This document shows, one piece after another, positions 1 through 9,800 of a stretch of DNA of 64,000 bases (its first letter is position 1; every line of letters starts with the position of its first letter). A model generated the notes under the pieces. The model did no database searches, was not told the DNA's origin, and saw only the letters and a program-made list of their open reading frames with translations. A program made the position numbers and the translations under genes. This stretch comes from Fimbriimonadaceae bacterium (lineage in GTDB: Bacteria; Armatimonadota; Fimbriimonadia; Fimbriimonadales; Fimbriimonadaceae): assembly GCA_019454145.1 (NCBI GenBank), contig CP075366.1:2335564-2399563 (forward strand), written 5' to 3'.

Positions 1-314
1 ATGTTGAAGCTCTTTTTAACCGACTCGCCCGCGCCATTGTAAGCGGCGAATGTCACTTTTACTTTGCCTTCTGGTTCGGCTAAAGTGTCAATACCGAATT
101 GGTAGGGGGTGCTCTCGTCAGTATCTCGAAGATCGTCGCCTAGGTAGAACTCTACGCTATTGACAACGGAATCAGATTGCACACGCACGTCGAACTTAAA
201 CGAACCACTGATAGACTGACCTTCTTTGAGGTCTACGGTCATAGTCATCGCCGCCATAGAAAGGGCAGTGAGTGAAGTCAGCAGTCCAACACCAAGAAAT
301 CTCTTTGCAAACAT
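1..314 (-). CDS. Secreted Ig-like-fold protein, N-terminal part only
   Basis: Reading the minus strand from the ATG at 314-312 gives an open frame to the window edge, so the C-terminus is missing. The first ~20 residues (MFAKRFLGVGLLTSL, then ALSMAA) form a signal peptide. The rest resembles a bacterial Ig-like domain that describes a change in some vector (segments VNSVEFYLGDD and TPYQFGIDTL, then GKVKVTFAAYNGAGES). Such domains are common in secreted surface proteins. The frame lacks a stop inside the window. Function is unknown; secretion is the firm part. Confidence 0.7.
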   Translation of the reverse strand, partial: MFAKRFLGVGLLTSLTALSMAAMTMTVDLKEGQSISGSFKFDVRVQSDSVVNSVEFYLGDDLRDTDESTPYQFGIDTLAEPEGKVKVTFAAYNGAGESVKKSFN

Positions 315-367
315 CGGTCGAATTGGGCCTCGCTTGAATTATGACGCCTTTCGACGCGTGAAGTAAC

Positions 368-706
368 TCAAACTGCGTCAATGTCCCGTTCTAAAGTTCT
401 AATTCTAATTGCCTGAGTAATTTTCTCTACAAATATCTTTCCGTCGCCTGGTTCGCCAGTGTGGGCGGCTTTACGGATTGCGCTAATGACCGTTTCGGCT
501 AAAGAGGTGGGAACGACCACTTCTATCATCGTGCGAATGGGCAAGGGGATTGCCATGGATTTACCCATAAAAGTAATAGGAGTTTCTTCATTGTTGCCCG
601 CGCCTCGAGCATCGGCAATCGTAAGTCCAGAGATCGGGAGCAAAGCAAGCGCAGATTTAATCTCCTCGATTTTGTGGGGCCTTACGAACGCAATTACACT
701 GACCAT
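368..706 (-). CDS. PII-family signalling protein (GlnB/GlnK-like)
   Basis: The 112-residue product has the PII length and layout: N-terminal MVSVIAFVRPHKIEEIKSAL, a T-loop around residues 37-55, the IEVVV strand, the B-loop GEPGDGKIFV and the C-loop around IRTLERD. PII proteins sense ATP/ADP and 2-oxoglutarate and control nitrogen transporters or enzymes. By direct count residue 51, the uridylylated Tyr of enterobacterial GlnB, is Met, and residue 39 is Asn rather than Gln. Uridylylation as in E. coli is therefore not possible, and effector binding may differ. No amtB or glnA lies beside it, so the target cannot be read from context. It is transcribed away from the gene at 823. Confidence 0.85.
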   Translation of the reverse strand: MVSVIAFVRPHKIEEIKSALALLPISGLTIADARGAGNNEETPITFMGKSMAIPLPIRTMIEVVVPTSLAETVISAIRKAAHTGEPGDGKIFVEKITQAIRIRTLERDIDAV

Positions 707-733
707 TCGCGTGAATATTACTGTCTGCTCATT

Positions 734-762
734 TTGAAATAAATGATTTTTATATTTACTAT
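734..762 (+). promoter_or_regulatory. Sigma70-like promoter for the gene at 823
   Basis: TTGAAA at 734-739 and TACTAT at 757-762 are separated by 17 bp, a good match to the -35/-10 consensus. They lie about 60 bp before the chosen ATG at 823. The flanking DNA is A/T-rich. Confidence 0.5.
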
Positions 763-822
763 ATGCATCTCCGCCGGGCGTCTACGGAAGCTTCACGCCC
801 AGATTCTTATTATCAAAGTGTT

Positions 823-2478
823 ATGAATATTGGAAAAGCACTCTCGACCACGGTCGCACTTCTCGCATTTAGTGCGGTCGCGCTGGCAGATATTGCCGTG
901 CAATACAACGGGAACTACTTGCGATTCCCAGATGCTAAGCCAACTATGACGGGCGGACGGGTTCTTGTCCCATTGCGCGCTGTATTAGAAGGAATGGGGA
1001 TTGATGTCAAGTTTGATCCCGCCACCAATGTCATTACGGCCAGCCAAGATGAAACAGTTGTCAAGCTTCGCCTTGGTGATCGTGAGGCAACGGTAAATGA
1101 CCGATTAGTTTTGCTCGATGTTCCTGCTCAGGCTGTAAAGGGTCGAACCTTTGTTCCACTACGATTCTTTGGAGAAGCCTTTGGTGCAGAAGTTCGCTGG
1201 CGAGCCGCCGATGAAACAGTTTTGATCACACGCGACGAAGTGATCACGTCACCAATCCCGGGCGACGTGACCGGATTGCCGCAGGCAACTGCCCTGACTC
1301 ACACTGGATCAGGATGGATGCGCGGTGGTGAACAAATAACTTTCGCGCTTAAAGCAAGCCCAAAACAGCCTGCGACTCTGTATTTGAATGAAGGGCAAAT
1401 ACAAATCAAATTCACCGAGACGACCCCCGGCAATTACACGGCTTCTTACACCGTTCCAAGTGCTGGTGTCCAACGGGTTTCATTTGAAGATGAAGATGCC
1501 TTTGCAGTAGTGGGTATGAACTCGCAGCGGATAGCAATTCGCACCACGCAGGCACTAAAGGTTGACAATACCAATCCGAACATCGTCAATCTTGAGCCAA
1601 TACGTTTGCAAAAGCTGGTTCAGAAGCGCCCCGTGATTACGGCGGAGCTACAGGATATGAACGGTAGCGGAATTGACCGTAGTTCTGTTCGTATTTGGGT
1701 GGATGGTAATGATATGACCAGTTCTGCCTATGTGACAGATAAGCTGATCCTGCTGAAACCAGATTCCGATTTGAGCGAAGGATCGCATAACGTGAAGTTG
1801 ACCGTCGCCGATATGGCTGGCAACATGAGTACAGTGGAAACCGATTTCGACGTAATTTACGCGAATAACCTCGTTCAGTCGTTCACTTTGGATAGCCCGG
1901 CTATGGTTGAACCAGGTGATCGCATTCAAATGACTGCGCGCGTTGATTCTACGATGCGCCGTGCTTGGGTCAAATTTGGCCCTCAAGGTACGTTACGTTC
2001 ATTTAGTGGAGAGCCGGGAAGCACAATGACGGCATCTTATACCGTCGCTAAAGGCGATGCGTTTGATGAAACTCCAATCATCGTTGTGATGGAGAACTCC
2101 AAAGGCGAACGGCTCGAATACGCTACCGAAAAAACGATTACGATGGTTGGAGCCTCGACGCCTAAGCCAGTAGTCACTTCACCGTTAGCCGATGCTGTAT
2201 TAGGCGATTCTCTTATCGTTAAAGGAACCGCTACAAATGCCAAAACAGTCCGCGTTAAGGTTGAATACACAAGTAGCTTGCTTGGGCTACTTGAAACTTC
2301 GGGGCTGGTTAGAGAGGTTGAACTTGACATCAAGGAAGACGGCACATTTGCAACCGATGCGATTCAGTTAAAAGGAATCCTTGGTTCCAAAGCCGACAGC
2401 TACCGCGTCACGGTTACGGCAATTTCGGCAAAGGGTAGAGAATCTACTCCAGTAGTGATGAACTACAAAGGTAAATAA
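823..2478 (+). CDS. Secreted protein with copper-amine-oxidase N-terminal-like domain and Ig-like repeats
   Basis: From the ATG at 823 the product begins with a signal peptide (MNIGKALSTTVALLAFSAVALA). The next ~110 residues form a copper amine oxidase N-terminal-like domain, shown by paired motifs VLVPLRAVLEGMG and TFVPLRFFGEAFG with the intervening TVNDR. This domain is found in secreted proteins and does not imply oxidase activity. The remainder is a series of beta-rich segments like Ig/Big domains (for example GSGIDRSSVRIWVDG). An upstream in-frame ATG at 763 would put 20 polar residues before the signal peptide, so 823 is preferred. It converges on a smaller protein of the same family at 2539-3027, across a shared terminator. 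The substrate is unknown. Confidence 0.75.
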   Translation: MNIGKALSTTVALLAFSAVALADIAVQYNGNYLRFPDAKPTMTGGRVLVPLRAVLEGMGIDVKFDPATNVITASQDETVVKLRLGDREATVNDRLVLLDVPAQAVKGRTFVPLRFFGEAFGAEVRWRAADETVLITRDEVITSPIPGDVTGLPQATALTHTGSGWMRGGEQITFALKASPKQPATLYLNEGQIQIKFTETTPGNYTASYTVPSAGVQRVSFEDEDAFAVVGMNSQRIAIRTTQALKVDNTNPNIVNLEPIRLQKLVQKRPVITAELQDMNGSGIDRSSVRIWVDGNDMTSSAYVTDKLILLKPDSDLSEGSHNVKLTVADMAGNMSTVETDFDVIYANNLVQSFTLDSPAMVEPGDRIQMTARVDSTMRRAWVKFGPQGTLRSFSGEPGSTMTASYTVAKGDAFDETPIIVVMENSKGERLEYATEKTITMVGASTPKPVVTSPLADAVLGDSLIVKGTATNAKTVRVKVEYTSSLLGLLETSGLVREVELDIKEDGTFATDAIQLKGILGSKADSYRVTVTAISAKGRESTPVVMNYKGK

Positions 2479-2490
2479 CCGATAACATAA

Positions 2491-2525
2491 AAAACCCGCG
2501 CTCCCAAATGGTGCGCGGGTTTTTT
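2491..2525. terminator. Bidirectional intrinsic terminator
   Basis: ACCCGCGC (2494-2501) and GCGCGGGT (2513-2520) form a GC-rich stem. It is followed by T6 on the plus strand and preceded by A-rich DNA, so it can also terminate the convergent minus-strand gene. Confidence 0.85.
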
Positions 2526-2538
2526 GTGCTGGAAAAAG

Positions 2539-3027
2539 TTAGTGAACTCGACCTTCGGTTCCGGTTGTCGTCACCGGAGGTGGATCGCCAGGGCGCAGAT
2601 CATCTTCGTGCTGTGGAACATAAATGTTCACGATCTTTGCTTCATAGTCATAGCTGATGGTTCCGCCGAGGGTTTCGGTGAGGAATCGAAGCGGAACCAT
2701 GGTTGACCCGCTTGTTACTTGAGCTGGCATTGGGATCCATTTTTCTTCGTTATTAACCAGTGCCTTATTGGAGCCAATAATGAGAACGACTTCTGTTCCT
2801 GGCTTGTAAGCACTTACCATTTTCTTAGTGGCATCGTAATCAACTTTAGCGCCGATTTTTTCAAACACTCCTCGGATGGGAACCAGGGTGTGACCACCTT
2901 TGACGTAAGGTTGAGTAGTGGCGAATGTGACGTCCTCACCGTTCACGGTGACGCGCACGAGTTCTCGAGTAGGAGCCTGCTGTGCTGCGACCGCCCCGAG
3001 AACTATTAATGTAGTGAGAATTTTCAT
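2539..3027 (-). CDS. Small secreted copper-amine-oxidase-N-like protein
   Basis: The start at 3027 gives MKILTTLIVLGAVAA, a typical signal peptide; the longer frame to 3048 adds seven polar residues. The mature part is essentially one copper amine oxidase N-terminal-like domain: HTLVPIRGVFEKIGAKV, then a KALVNNEEKWI-like strand, then TMVPLRFLTETLGG and a final IVNIYV strand. The C-terminal tail is Pro/Thr-rich. It is a compact relative of the protein at 823-2478 and faces it across a common terminator. Extracytoplasmic location is well supported; function is unknown. Confidence 0.7.
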   Translation of the reverse strand: MKILTTLIVLGAVAAQQAPTRELVRVTVNGEDVTFATTQPYVKGGHTLVPIRGVFEKIGAKVDYDATKKMVSAYKPGTEVVLIIGSNKALVNNEEKWIPMPAQVTSGSTMVPLRFLTETLGGTISYDYEAKIVNIYVPQHEDDLRPGDPPPVTTTGTEGRVH

Positions 3028-3118
3028 CAAGTTTAAGTTATCAGGCACTATGGAGTACCCGAAGTAAACATTCAGACTAGCAACATAAAGAAATTATGCA
3101 GATAAAACTTCGCCTGAA

Positions 3119-3799
3119 CTATTGGAAGTTGTAGCCGCGCCAATGGAAAAGAACTCTCACTGGATAAGTAGTGAAATTGAGTAAGTCACGAAGGAAGTCG
3201 GCGACAACTGACAAAAATTCATCGGGTCGGCGGCGTTTGAGGATCATCGCCATGTTGTACGAAAGGTACGTCACATAAAGCGTTCCAATAAACCAGCCGA
3301 TCGCAACCATTTCCAGCATTTGTACGCCCTGAGCGCGAAGAATCCACAGAATGGGTGCAAGCGCGACCGAGCAAACTCCGACCATTCCGGGGAAACTAAA
3401 ATCTCGCCCTACTCCTAATGTATAGATTCCGATTAAAACGGCGGTGATCGGAAAAGCAATTATCGGGTAGCCAAGTTCTTGAACGTCACGTGCAAGTTGT
3501 CCTATGAATGGCAAGGCGGCGACCAGGAGTCCTGTACTAAAAAGTTGCTCGACCTTGCCAGATCGCAAACTGAACCGAACTATTGTGAGAGCAATTAGAA
3601 TTAGGGCAAGAATCTGAATGAGTTGTGGATCAGTGAGGGGGATTCGCAAGTATGCGGCGCAGGTGGTCGCAGCAAACACCGAAGCCAAATGCCCGACTAA
3701 GCACTTTTTGATAAACCGAACTTTGACAACATACGACTGTTCGTCGGTGTTGTGCGGCACGGAGTACGGTTCGGGAAAGACGCTGTCGGGAATTCTCAA
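3119..3799 (-). CDS. Multi-pass membrane protein of unknown function
   Basis: The 226-residue product has several hydrophobic stretches (for example LIQILALILIALTIV, then PIIAFPITAVLIGIYTL, GVCSVALAPILWIL and MVAIGWFIGTLYVTYL), so it is an integral membrane protein with roughly six helices. The cytoplasmic N-terminus is polar. No family motif is recognised. It is the last backbone gene before the tRNA-Asn-linked island, whose left repeat begins 53 bp upstream of the start. Confidence 0.6.
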   Translation of the reverse strand: MRIPDSVFPEPYSVPHNTDEQSYVVKVRFIKKCLVGHLASVFAATTCAAYLRIPLTDPQLIQILALILIALTIVRFSLRSGKVEQLFSTGLLVAALPFIGQLARDVQELGYPIIAFPITAVLIGIYTLGVGRDFSFPGMVGVCSVALAPILWILRAQGVQMLEMVAIGWFIGTLYVTYLSYNMAMILKRRRPDEFLSVVADFLRDLLNFTTYPVRVLFHWRGYNFQ

Positions 3800-3852
3800 G
3801 GCTTACTCTAGTTTATCTGACTAGAGGGAAACTGAAAAAAATCTAAATCTAA

Positions 3853-3898
3853 TGGCTGCCGCTGTAGGATTCGAACCTACGACCCGCTGATTAACAGT
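3853..3898 (-). repeat. attL: 46-bp copy of the tRNA-Asn 3' part
   Basis: These 46 bases are identical to 26037-26082. They cover the CCA end, the T-arm and the anticodon arm into the anticodon 5' stem. After 3898 the sequence no longer matches a tRNA, so this copy is not a functional tRNA. Confidence 0.9.
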
Positions 3899-3939
3899 TA
3901 CTCCTGAAACTGTCCGCTGGTGTGGTGTTTAGTGCTGTT

Positions 3940-4026
3940 TTAGGTTCAAATTCGCGGATTAGATCTCACCATTTTGTCAACTGCGTCCGCTGAAATCCGT
4001 GCCGGTTGTTGTACACGTTGTTGTAC
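3940..4026. repeat. Left-end arm-type repeats of the island
   Basis: Three short elements recur at the other end of the island: TTAGGTTCAAATT at 3940-3952 (direct copy at 26022-26034), CCATTTTGTCAAC at 3969-3981 (inverted copy at 25993-26005), and GTTGTTGTAC at 4005-4014 and 4017-4026 (direct copies at 25957 and 25969). The 12-bp spacing of the tandem pair is the same at both ends. Their place beside the attachment site suggests integrase arm-binding sites. Confidence 0.6.
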
Positions 4027-4062
4027 GGGAACTTATTGTTTAGAGGTATCGTTTAGGTTATC

Positions 4063-4458
4063 GTGGTCAAGTTGACCAACCTTACGCGCGTCATCCTGGC
4101 GGTTTTGGTGTTTGTTACCCAAATCGGCCTGGCTGACCTGTGCGGCGGGCTGTGTGGTATCACGCCATCCCACGGTTACATGGCTCAAGCCGCGAAGCCT
4201 TGTTGTGAAAGCGGTTGCGCTAAGACGGGCAAGAAGTGCGGATGCGCAAAGGTAGCGTCACCGGAAGCCCAAGTTGCGGTTGCGACCAAGTTCACCACGC
4301 CTTCGATTACGAATTTCGATATTGTTCTAAGTCCAGTTTTTGAGTTTATTGATGCTCCAGTTTGCGAAAAGTCGACAGAGGTCGTGCTTTTCAACCATGG
4401 GCCCCCGCTTGAGCCCCCGCCTCTGCTGAAACCAGGTCGCGCCCCTCCGGTCGTTTGA
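4063..4458 (+). CDS. Cys-rich secreted protein with proline-rich tail
   Basis: The frame opens with GTG and encodes 131 residues. A hydrophobic N-terminus (VILAVLVFVTQIGLA) looks like a signal peptide. It is followed by a cysteine cluster (LCGGLC, CCESGC, then KKCGC) able to bind soft metals, and it ends with a proline-rich tail (GPPLEPPPLLKPGRAPP). It is the first gene of the island, next to a YHS lipoprotein and an RND metal pump, so a periplasmic metal-binding role is likely. No family is named with confidence. The start is uncertain because no clear ribosome binding site precedes it. Confidence 0.5.
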   Translation: MVKLTNLTRVILAVLVFVTQIGLADLCGGLCGITPSHGYMAQAAKPCCESGCAKTGKKCGCAKVASPEAQVAVATKFTTPSITNFDIVLSPVFEFIDAPVCEKSTEVVLFNHGPPLEPPPLLKPGRAPPVV

Positions 4459-4519
4459 TGCTCTCGTTTTGAGATCGTCGAACCTGCTTGCATTTGCAAG
4501 CCCTGACCGGAAAACAAAC

Positions 4520-4864
4520 ATGAAAATCAGCAATAAAACTAATTCGTTCATCACTTTGGGCGTTACCGCCCTGTTCGCCTTTGTCGTCGCCGGATGCGGT
4601 CAACCAGCGGAACCCGCTACGCCGGAGGCAGGAGCAGCCCCGACCACTACCACCGAAGCACCAGTCGAATCGACTCCCGCCGCATTCACCAACGAGAAAG
4701 GCGAGATCGTGTGCCCAGTAATGGGAACCGTTATCGAGGATAAAGATAAAGCCGTGGGCCATCAAGACCATAACGGCAAACGCTACTACTTCTGCTGCGG
4801 CGGATGCCCGGATCAATTCAAGGACGATCCGGCGAAGTTTGAAGGCGGGAAAGCAATTAACTAA
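4520..4864 (+). CDS. YHS-domain lipoprotein, probable metal-binding
   Basis: The ATG at 4520 gives a lipoprotein signal peptide ending in a lipobox (VVAGC). A Pro/Thr/Ala-rich linker follows, then a YHS domain (IVCPVMGTVIEDKDKA, with KRYYFCCGGCPDQF). YHS domains bind metal through this CPVMG and CCxGC cysteine pattern and are often found in copper-handling clusters. It is anchored in a membrane facing the periplasm and is encoded just before the RND adaptor. The longer frame from 4469 would add 17 polar residues before the signal peptide and is rejected. Confidence 0.75.
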   Translation: MKISNKTNSFITLGVTALFAFVVAGCGQPAEPATPEAGAAPTTTTEAPVESTPAAFTNEKGEIVCPVMGTVIEDKDKAVGHQDHNGKRYYFCCGGCPDQFKDDPAKFEGGKAIN

Positions 4865-4933
4865 TCCCAAGCGGTGGGCGCGATTGTTCCTGCCCACCGG
4901 CATATCTTAAAAACGAAAAAGCGTGGGTTCATT

Positions 4934-6811
4934 ATGAGTTCGGTTGGTCAATTTTTGAAGAAGCAGTGGTTCAGCATTTTGTTGCTGGTCGGCGTGGCGT
5001 TGGGTGTAAGTTGGGCGGTCAAAACAATGCGTCCGCGTGGATCGATGAGCGTTATTGAAGCTCAGTCGATGGACATGACGGCAATGAAGGCGCCGACAGG
5101 GGCCTTCCCGGTTGGAACCGACTACGCACTCGAACGCTTGGTGGGCGGCAGTTCAGTATTTCCGGCGACGGTTCAAGCGTTGAACGACGAAGACGTTGTT
5201 GCGCGGGTGGACGGGCTCGTTTCCAAACTTTCGGTTTATCCAGGCGATAAAGTGAGGCCTGGCCAATTGCTCGGAACTATCGATGCCAAAGAGTTGAACG
5301 AGAAGAGTGCAGCGGGACAATTAGGAGCGTCGGCGGCTCGGCTCAAGGCGTCGGCGATGCAGTCGATGGTGGCGCAAGAACAGGCTGCTTTGGCACGGGC
5401 GAAATCAGACGTGAAAACGACGGAAGCGAAGGCCCAACAAGCATCGGCGATGCTCAAAACTGCCAACGCAAGGGTGAGTGTCGCTCAGAAAGAAATTCCC
5501 CGGATGCAAGCGATGATCGACGAACAAGAGGCTGAGTTGATTCTCGCGGAAGAGAATGTAACCCGTTACAAAGCGCTTTATGACAAAGGATTTGTTTCGA
5601 AGCAACAATACGACGAAGCGGTAAGAACGCGCGACACGGTTCGATCTAAATTGCGCGGCGCGGAATCGGCAAAGCAACAAGCCGAAGCCGCTCTTTCCAC
5701 AGCGCAGACGGAAGTTTTGACCGCGCAAGCCGGAGTCGATGCGGCGAACAGTGAACTGGCGGCCATGCGGTCTTCGGTGCGCGAGGCGGAAGCCCGTGTG
5801 AAAACGGCCCGCGATCAAGCGGTGGCGGAGGGAGCATCGGCGAATGCGATGTCGGCGGAAGCGGCGGCATCGGGAACGATGGCTTCGTACACCCAACTTC
5901 GCGCAGTTTCGGGCGGGGTTGTCACGGAACGGGTGGTGAGCCCAGGTACGCCTGTGATGGCGGGCCAAGTGGTTTTGAAGATTAAGTCGGACTCGAAACT
6001 TCGTGTTCAAGCCGATCTGCCGCAGAGTTTGGCGGGCAAAGTGATTGCAGGTTCTTCTGCCCGGGTGAAAGTGAACGGACAAGTCGTCGAAACCAAGATT
6101 TCGAGTGTGTTTCCATTTGTCGAAGGCGGTTCGCGGACGTTCCGGGTTGAAGCGGTGATCGATAATCCGGGAACCGGGTGGGATGTTGGTAGCTATTCGG
6201 AGCTAGAAGTTTTCACTCAGACCCAAGCGCGGCGACTTTCGGTAAGGAACGAGGCGGTTAAGACTGCGAGCGATGGAACCCGGTTTGTATGGTTGGTTCA
6301 CGAAGGTAAAGCTCAGGATGACCCTAACGCCGAATACACCTGCACCATGCACCCGCAGGTTTCCAACAAAGGCCCGGGAATCTGCCCGATTTGCAAGATG
6401 GACTTGGTTCCGCGCGATGCCCGGGGAGATACGTCGGTCGAACGGCGGGCGGTGACGGTCGGGATCAGCGATGCGAGCTATACGGAGATTGTTTCGGGGC
6501 TCAAAAAAGGCGATCAAGTGACCGTTCAGGGTGACGATGAGTTGTTCCCGGGAGCGGCGGTCAATCCAGTGAAATGGGGCAAGGACGGGCCAGAAGAGAT
6601 GCCATCGGGAACGGGCGAATCGTCGCATAATCACGGGTCGGCGGAGCCTCCACGAAGCGGTGAATCCAAGCCTTCGAGGAAGCCCGAGATGCAACAGACG
6701 GGCGTTAAATACACCTGCCCGATGCACCCGGAGGTCATTGAGGACAAGCCGGGTAAGTGCCCAATTTGTAAGATGGATTTGGTTCCGATGGATGAGGAAT
6801 CGGGCGAATGA
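4934..6811 (+). CDS. RND efflux periplasmic adaptor with two heavy-metal-binding modules
   Basis: This is a membrane-fusion protein of the CusB/CzcB type. The N-terminal helix (WFSILLLVGVALGVSWAV) anchors it. A biotinyl-lipoyl-like half (VDGLVSKLSVYPGDKVRPGQ) and a long Ala/Glu/Lys-rich coiled-coil hairpin follow, then the second lipoyl half (TQLRAVSGGVVTERVVSPG) and beta-barrel segments. Two short heavy-metal-binding domains with YTCxMHP and CPICKMDLVP occur at about residues 468-495 and 593-620, the second after a His/Ser/Pro-rich linker. The start at 4934 puts the anchor at the N-terminus. The stop overlaps the pump gene start (ATGA), so the two are translationally coupled. Such modules usually bind copper, silver or zinc. 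Confidence 0.85.
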   Translation: MSSVGQFLKKQWFSILLLVGVALGVSWAVKTMRPRGSMSVIEAQSMDMTAMKAPTGAFPVGTDYALERLVGGSSVFPATVQALNDEDVVARVDGLVSKLSVYPGDKVRPGQLLGTIDAKELNEKSAAGQLGASAARLKASAMQSMVAQEQAALARAKSDVKTTEAKAQQASAMLKTANARVSVAQKEIPRMQAMIDEQEAELILAEENVTRYKALYDKGFVSKQQYDEAVRTRDTVRSKLRGAESAKQQAEAALSTAQTEVLTAQAGVDAANSELAAMRSSVREAEARVKTARDQAVAEGASANAMSAEAAASGTMASYTQLRAVSGGVVTERVVSPGTPVMAGQVVLKIKSDSKLRVQADLPQSLAGKVIAGSSARVKVNGQVVETKISSVFPFVEGGSRTFRVEAVIDNPGTGWDVGSYSELEVFTQTQARRLSVRNEAVKTASDGTRFVWLVHEGKAQDDPNAEYTCTMHPQVSNKGPGICPICKMDLVPRDARGDTSVERRAVTVGISDASYTEIVSGLKKGDQVTVQGDDELFPGAAVNPVKWGKDGPEEMPSGTGESSHNHGSAEPPRSGESKPSRKPEMQQTGVKYTCPMHPEVIEDKPGKCPICKMDLVPMDEESGE

Positions 6812-9800
6812 GCGGTCAGGAACAGGAGAAGCCGCGCGGCGGAGTGGTTCAGTGGTCGGTCGATAACCCGTATGGGGTTGTCGCACTATTCCTAGCAGTT
6901 TTGGTGCTCGGTTGGATCGCGATTACCCACTTGATGCCGAAGCGGTTTATGCCGTATGTCGAATCTCCGCTGATCGGGATTGTGACGGAGATGCCCGGGC
7001 TCTCGGCGGAGGATATGGAGGCGTATTACAGTTCGCCGATCGAGCAGAAGATGGTCTCGATCCAGAACGTGCGGTACATCCGGTCGGTGAGCCAGGACGG
7101 GTTCAGCATGGTGGTGTTGGAGTTTCCTTACGGCCACAATATGCAGAAGGCGTACACGGAGGTTCAGGCTTTGATGGAAGCGGCGAAGGGCGAACTTCCG
7201 GGCGACGATGCCAACCGGACGCCGAGTTTTATTGTAAAAGTCGATCCGTTGAACCTTCCCGTTTTGACTTTGGCGTTGACGGGCGATGAGAATCAGGGGT
7301 GGACTAAGACGCGGTTGCGCGACTTGGCGGACAACCAGATCCTCAACCGGTTTAAGTCAGCGAACAAGAATGTTTACACGGTCACGACGTTTGGGGGGCA
7401 CCGTCGGCAATTGCAGGTGCGGGCCGACCCGGTCAAGCTGAAGAGCCTTGGGTTGTCGATTCTCGATCTGCGCGATGCCATTGATCAGTACAACGTGGCG
7501 AAGCCAGCGGGGTTGGTGACGCAAAGTGGATCGGAGCCGGTGTTGCGGGTCGATACCTTGGCGAAGACGGCGGCGATGGTCGCGGAGTATCCGGTGAAAG
7601 CGGATGGCACCCGCGTAGTCAAAATCGGCGACGTTGCGGAGGTACTGGATACCGAAGTTGAGGAACGGTCGGGCTACCGGTTTATGGAGGAGGGCACGGC
7701 GAAAGATGCGATTGCGATTCAGATTTTGCAAAACCCGGACGCATCTTCGCCAGTGACGATTGAGGCGGCGGAGAAGGTGGCTCGGCAACTGGAAAAGGAT
7801 TATCCTGGGATCAAGCTAGAGGTTGCCTACAACAACGCGAGCTTTGTCGATATCTTGTTTGAAAACATGACGCACGAATTGATCGTGGCGGTCATTTTGA
7901 CAGGGTTGGCGGTTTTGCTGTTTTTGGGGGAATGGCGCGGGACGCTGATTGCGTTGACGGCGATTCCGACTTCGATGGCGATGACGCTATTGTTCATGTC
8001 GGCGTTTGGATTTAGTTTAAATTCTTCGACATTGATCGGGCTGTTGATCTCGATTGGGCGGTTGGTTGACGACGCGATTATCGACATCCATGCGGTGGAG
8101 CGGCACATGCGGATGGGTAAGGACGTGCGCACTGCGACTATCGACGGGATCACGGAGGTTCGTAAATCGGTTCTCGCGGGGACGGTGGTCTTGATTGTCG
8201 CGTTGATTCCGCTACTCCTTTCTGGCGGGATTACACAGTTGATGTTCGAGGGGCTTTGCTGGCCCATCATTTTTGGGGTTGCGTTCAGTTATGTGGTTTC
8301 GATGACCTTGACTTCGGTTTTGTGTTCGCGGTTCTTGCAACATCCGGACAAGCGGCGTGTGACGTGGTTCAGCAGGTTAGTGCTCACGCCGTTTGATAAC
8401 GGCTTGCATCGGATGGAGAAGGGATATGAGCGGCTGATCCGGTGGTTGCTTCAGCATCGGTTTGCGAACATGGTTCGGGTGCTCGTGACGGTGATGGTCG
8501 GCTTTGGGTTTTATTACTTCATCGGGAGCGAGATGATGCCGCTGGCGGATGTTGGGCAGGCATCGGTTCAACTTGAGATGCAACCGGGGACAAGCTATTC
8601 GGCGACGAAGGCGGGAGTGCGCCAGCTTGAGCAGATCATGGCGGAAGTGGGCGGCGACAAGGGTTGGATCCGCAAGGCGAGTATTGAAATCGGGAACGAG
8701 GCAGGGCCGGGAATGCCGCAGGACGTGGCTTATACAGGTTACGGGATGCGGATGGTCAACGGGGCTTCGGCAATGTTGACGTTTTCGGATAAGGATAGCG
8801 GTCGGCCTGATGTTTGGAAGATTATCGACCGGATTCATGACCGGGCCATGGCGGAGATTCCGGGGATCAGGCGAATCCAGATCAAGGAGATGGGGAGTGA
8901 CGTGATGGCGACGGCCCTTGCGCCAGTTGCGCTGGTCATTTACGGGGACGACCTTCAGGTTTTAGACAAATTGGGCAAGGAGGTGTTGGCGATGGCGAAG
9001 ACGGATGTGGTCAACCCTCGCACGAACAAACCGGACATCGCCCAACCGTTTACGACCTGGGAGATGGCGAAACCGACTTACGATTTGGTGGTGGACGAAG
9101 CGAAAGCGGCGGCCCACGGTTTATCGCCGGTCGCGATCAGCCAGCAGGCTTATTACGCTCTAAGAGGCGGGTTGACGGAGACGTTCTACCGGTTGCCGAA
9201 CCGGAGGCCGATATCGATCCAAGTGCGTTATGAGGAGGATGCCCGCAACGATTTGGCGAAGTTGGATTCGATGTTTGTGACGGGGATGATGGGAGAGCAA
9301 GTACCTCTCAAGGAGCTTGTGCGGTTTGAGAAACGGATGGCCCCTTCGCTGATTGAGCACGACCAGTTGCGGCGGGCTGTGAACTTTGGCGGTTATTACC
9401 GGAAGGATGGTCGGCCAAGCATGGATGTGACAATGGACTTGCAGATGCAAGCTCAGGCGAAGTTGAATTGGCCGTTGGGGTATGGCATCGATGCACGGGG
9501 CGATATGACCCAAATGATGGATTCGTTCCGGATTCTGCTCAGCGGGCTCGCGATCGCGCTGGTACTGATGTACTTCATTTTGGTGGCGCAATTCCACGGG
9601 TTCCTCCAACCACTGCAGATGATGTTCAGCTTGCCGCTGGAGCTTTCCGGGGTGTTTTTGATGCTGTGGCTCATGCACCAGGCGTTCAGCACGGTGTCGA
9701 TCATGGGGGTGATCATCTTGAGCGGAATGGATATCGTGACCGCGATTTTGATGATCGACCTGATCATGGAGTACCGCAAGTCGGGAATGCCGAGGAACAA

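Noticed and set aside
459-737. 92-codon plus-strand frame over the PII gene
   Set aside because: Antisense of a clearly recognisable PII protein.
1648-1986. 112-codon minus-strand frame inside the secreted protein gene
   Set aside because: Shadow of the plus-strand coding sequence; residues are His/Arg-rich as expected for antisense frames.
3853-3898. A second tRNA-Asn gene
   Set aside because: Only the 3' 46 bases match; the D-arm and 5' acceptor strand are missing, so it is an attachment-site remnant.
4041-4062. CsoR operator before the first island gene
   Set aside because: GAGGTATC resembles one half only loosely and has no partner half; not convincing.
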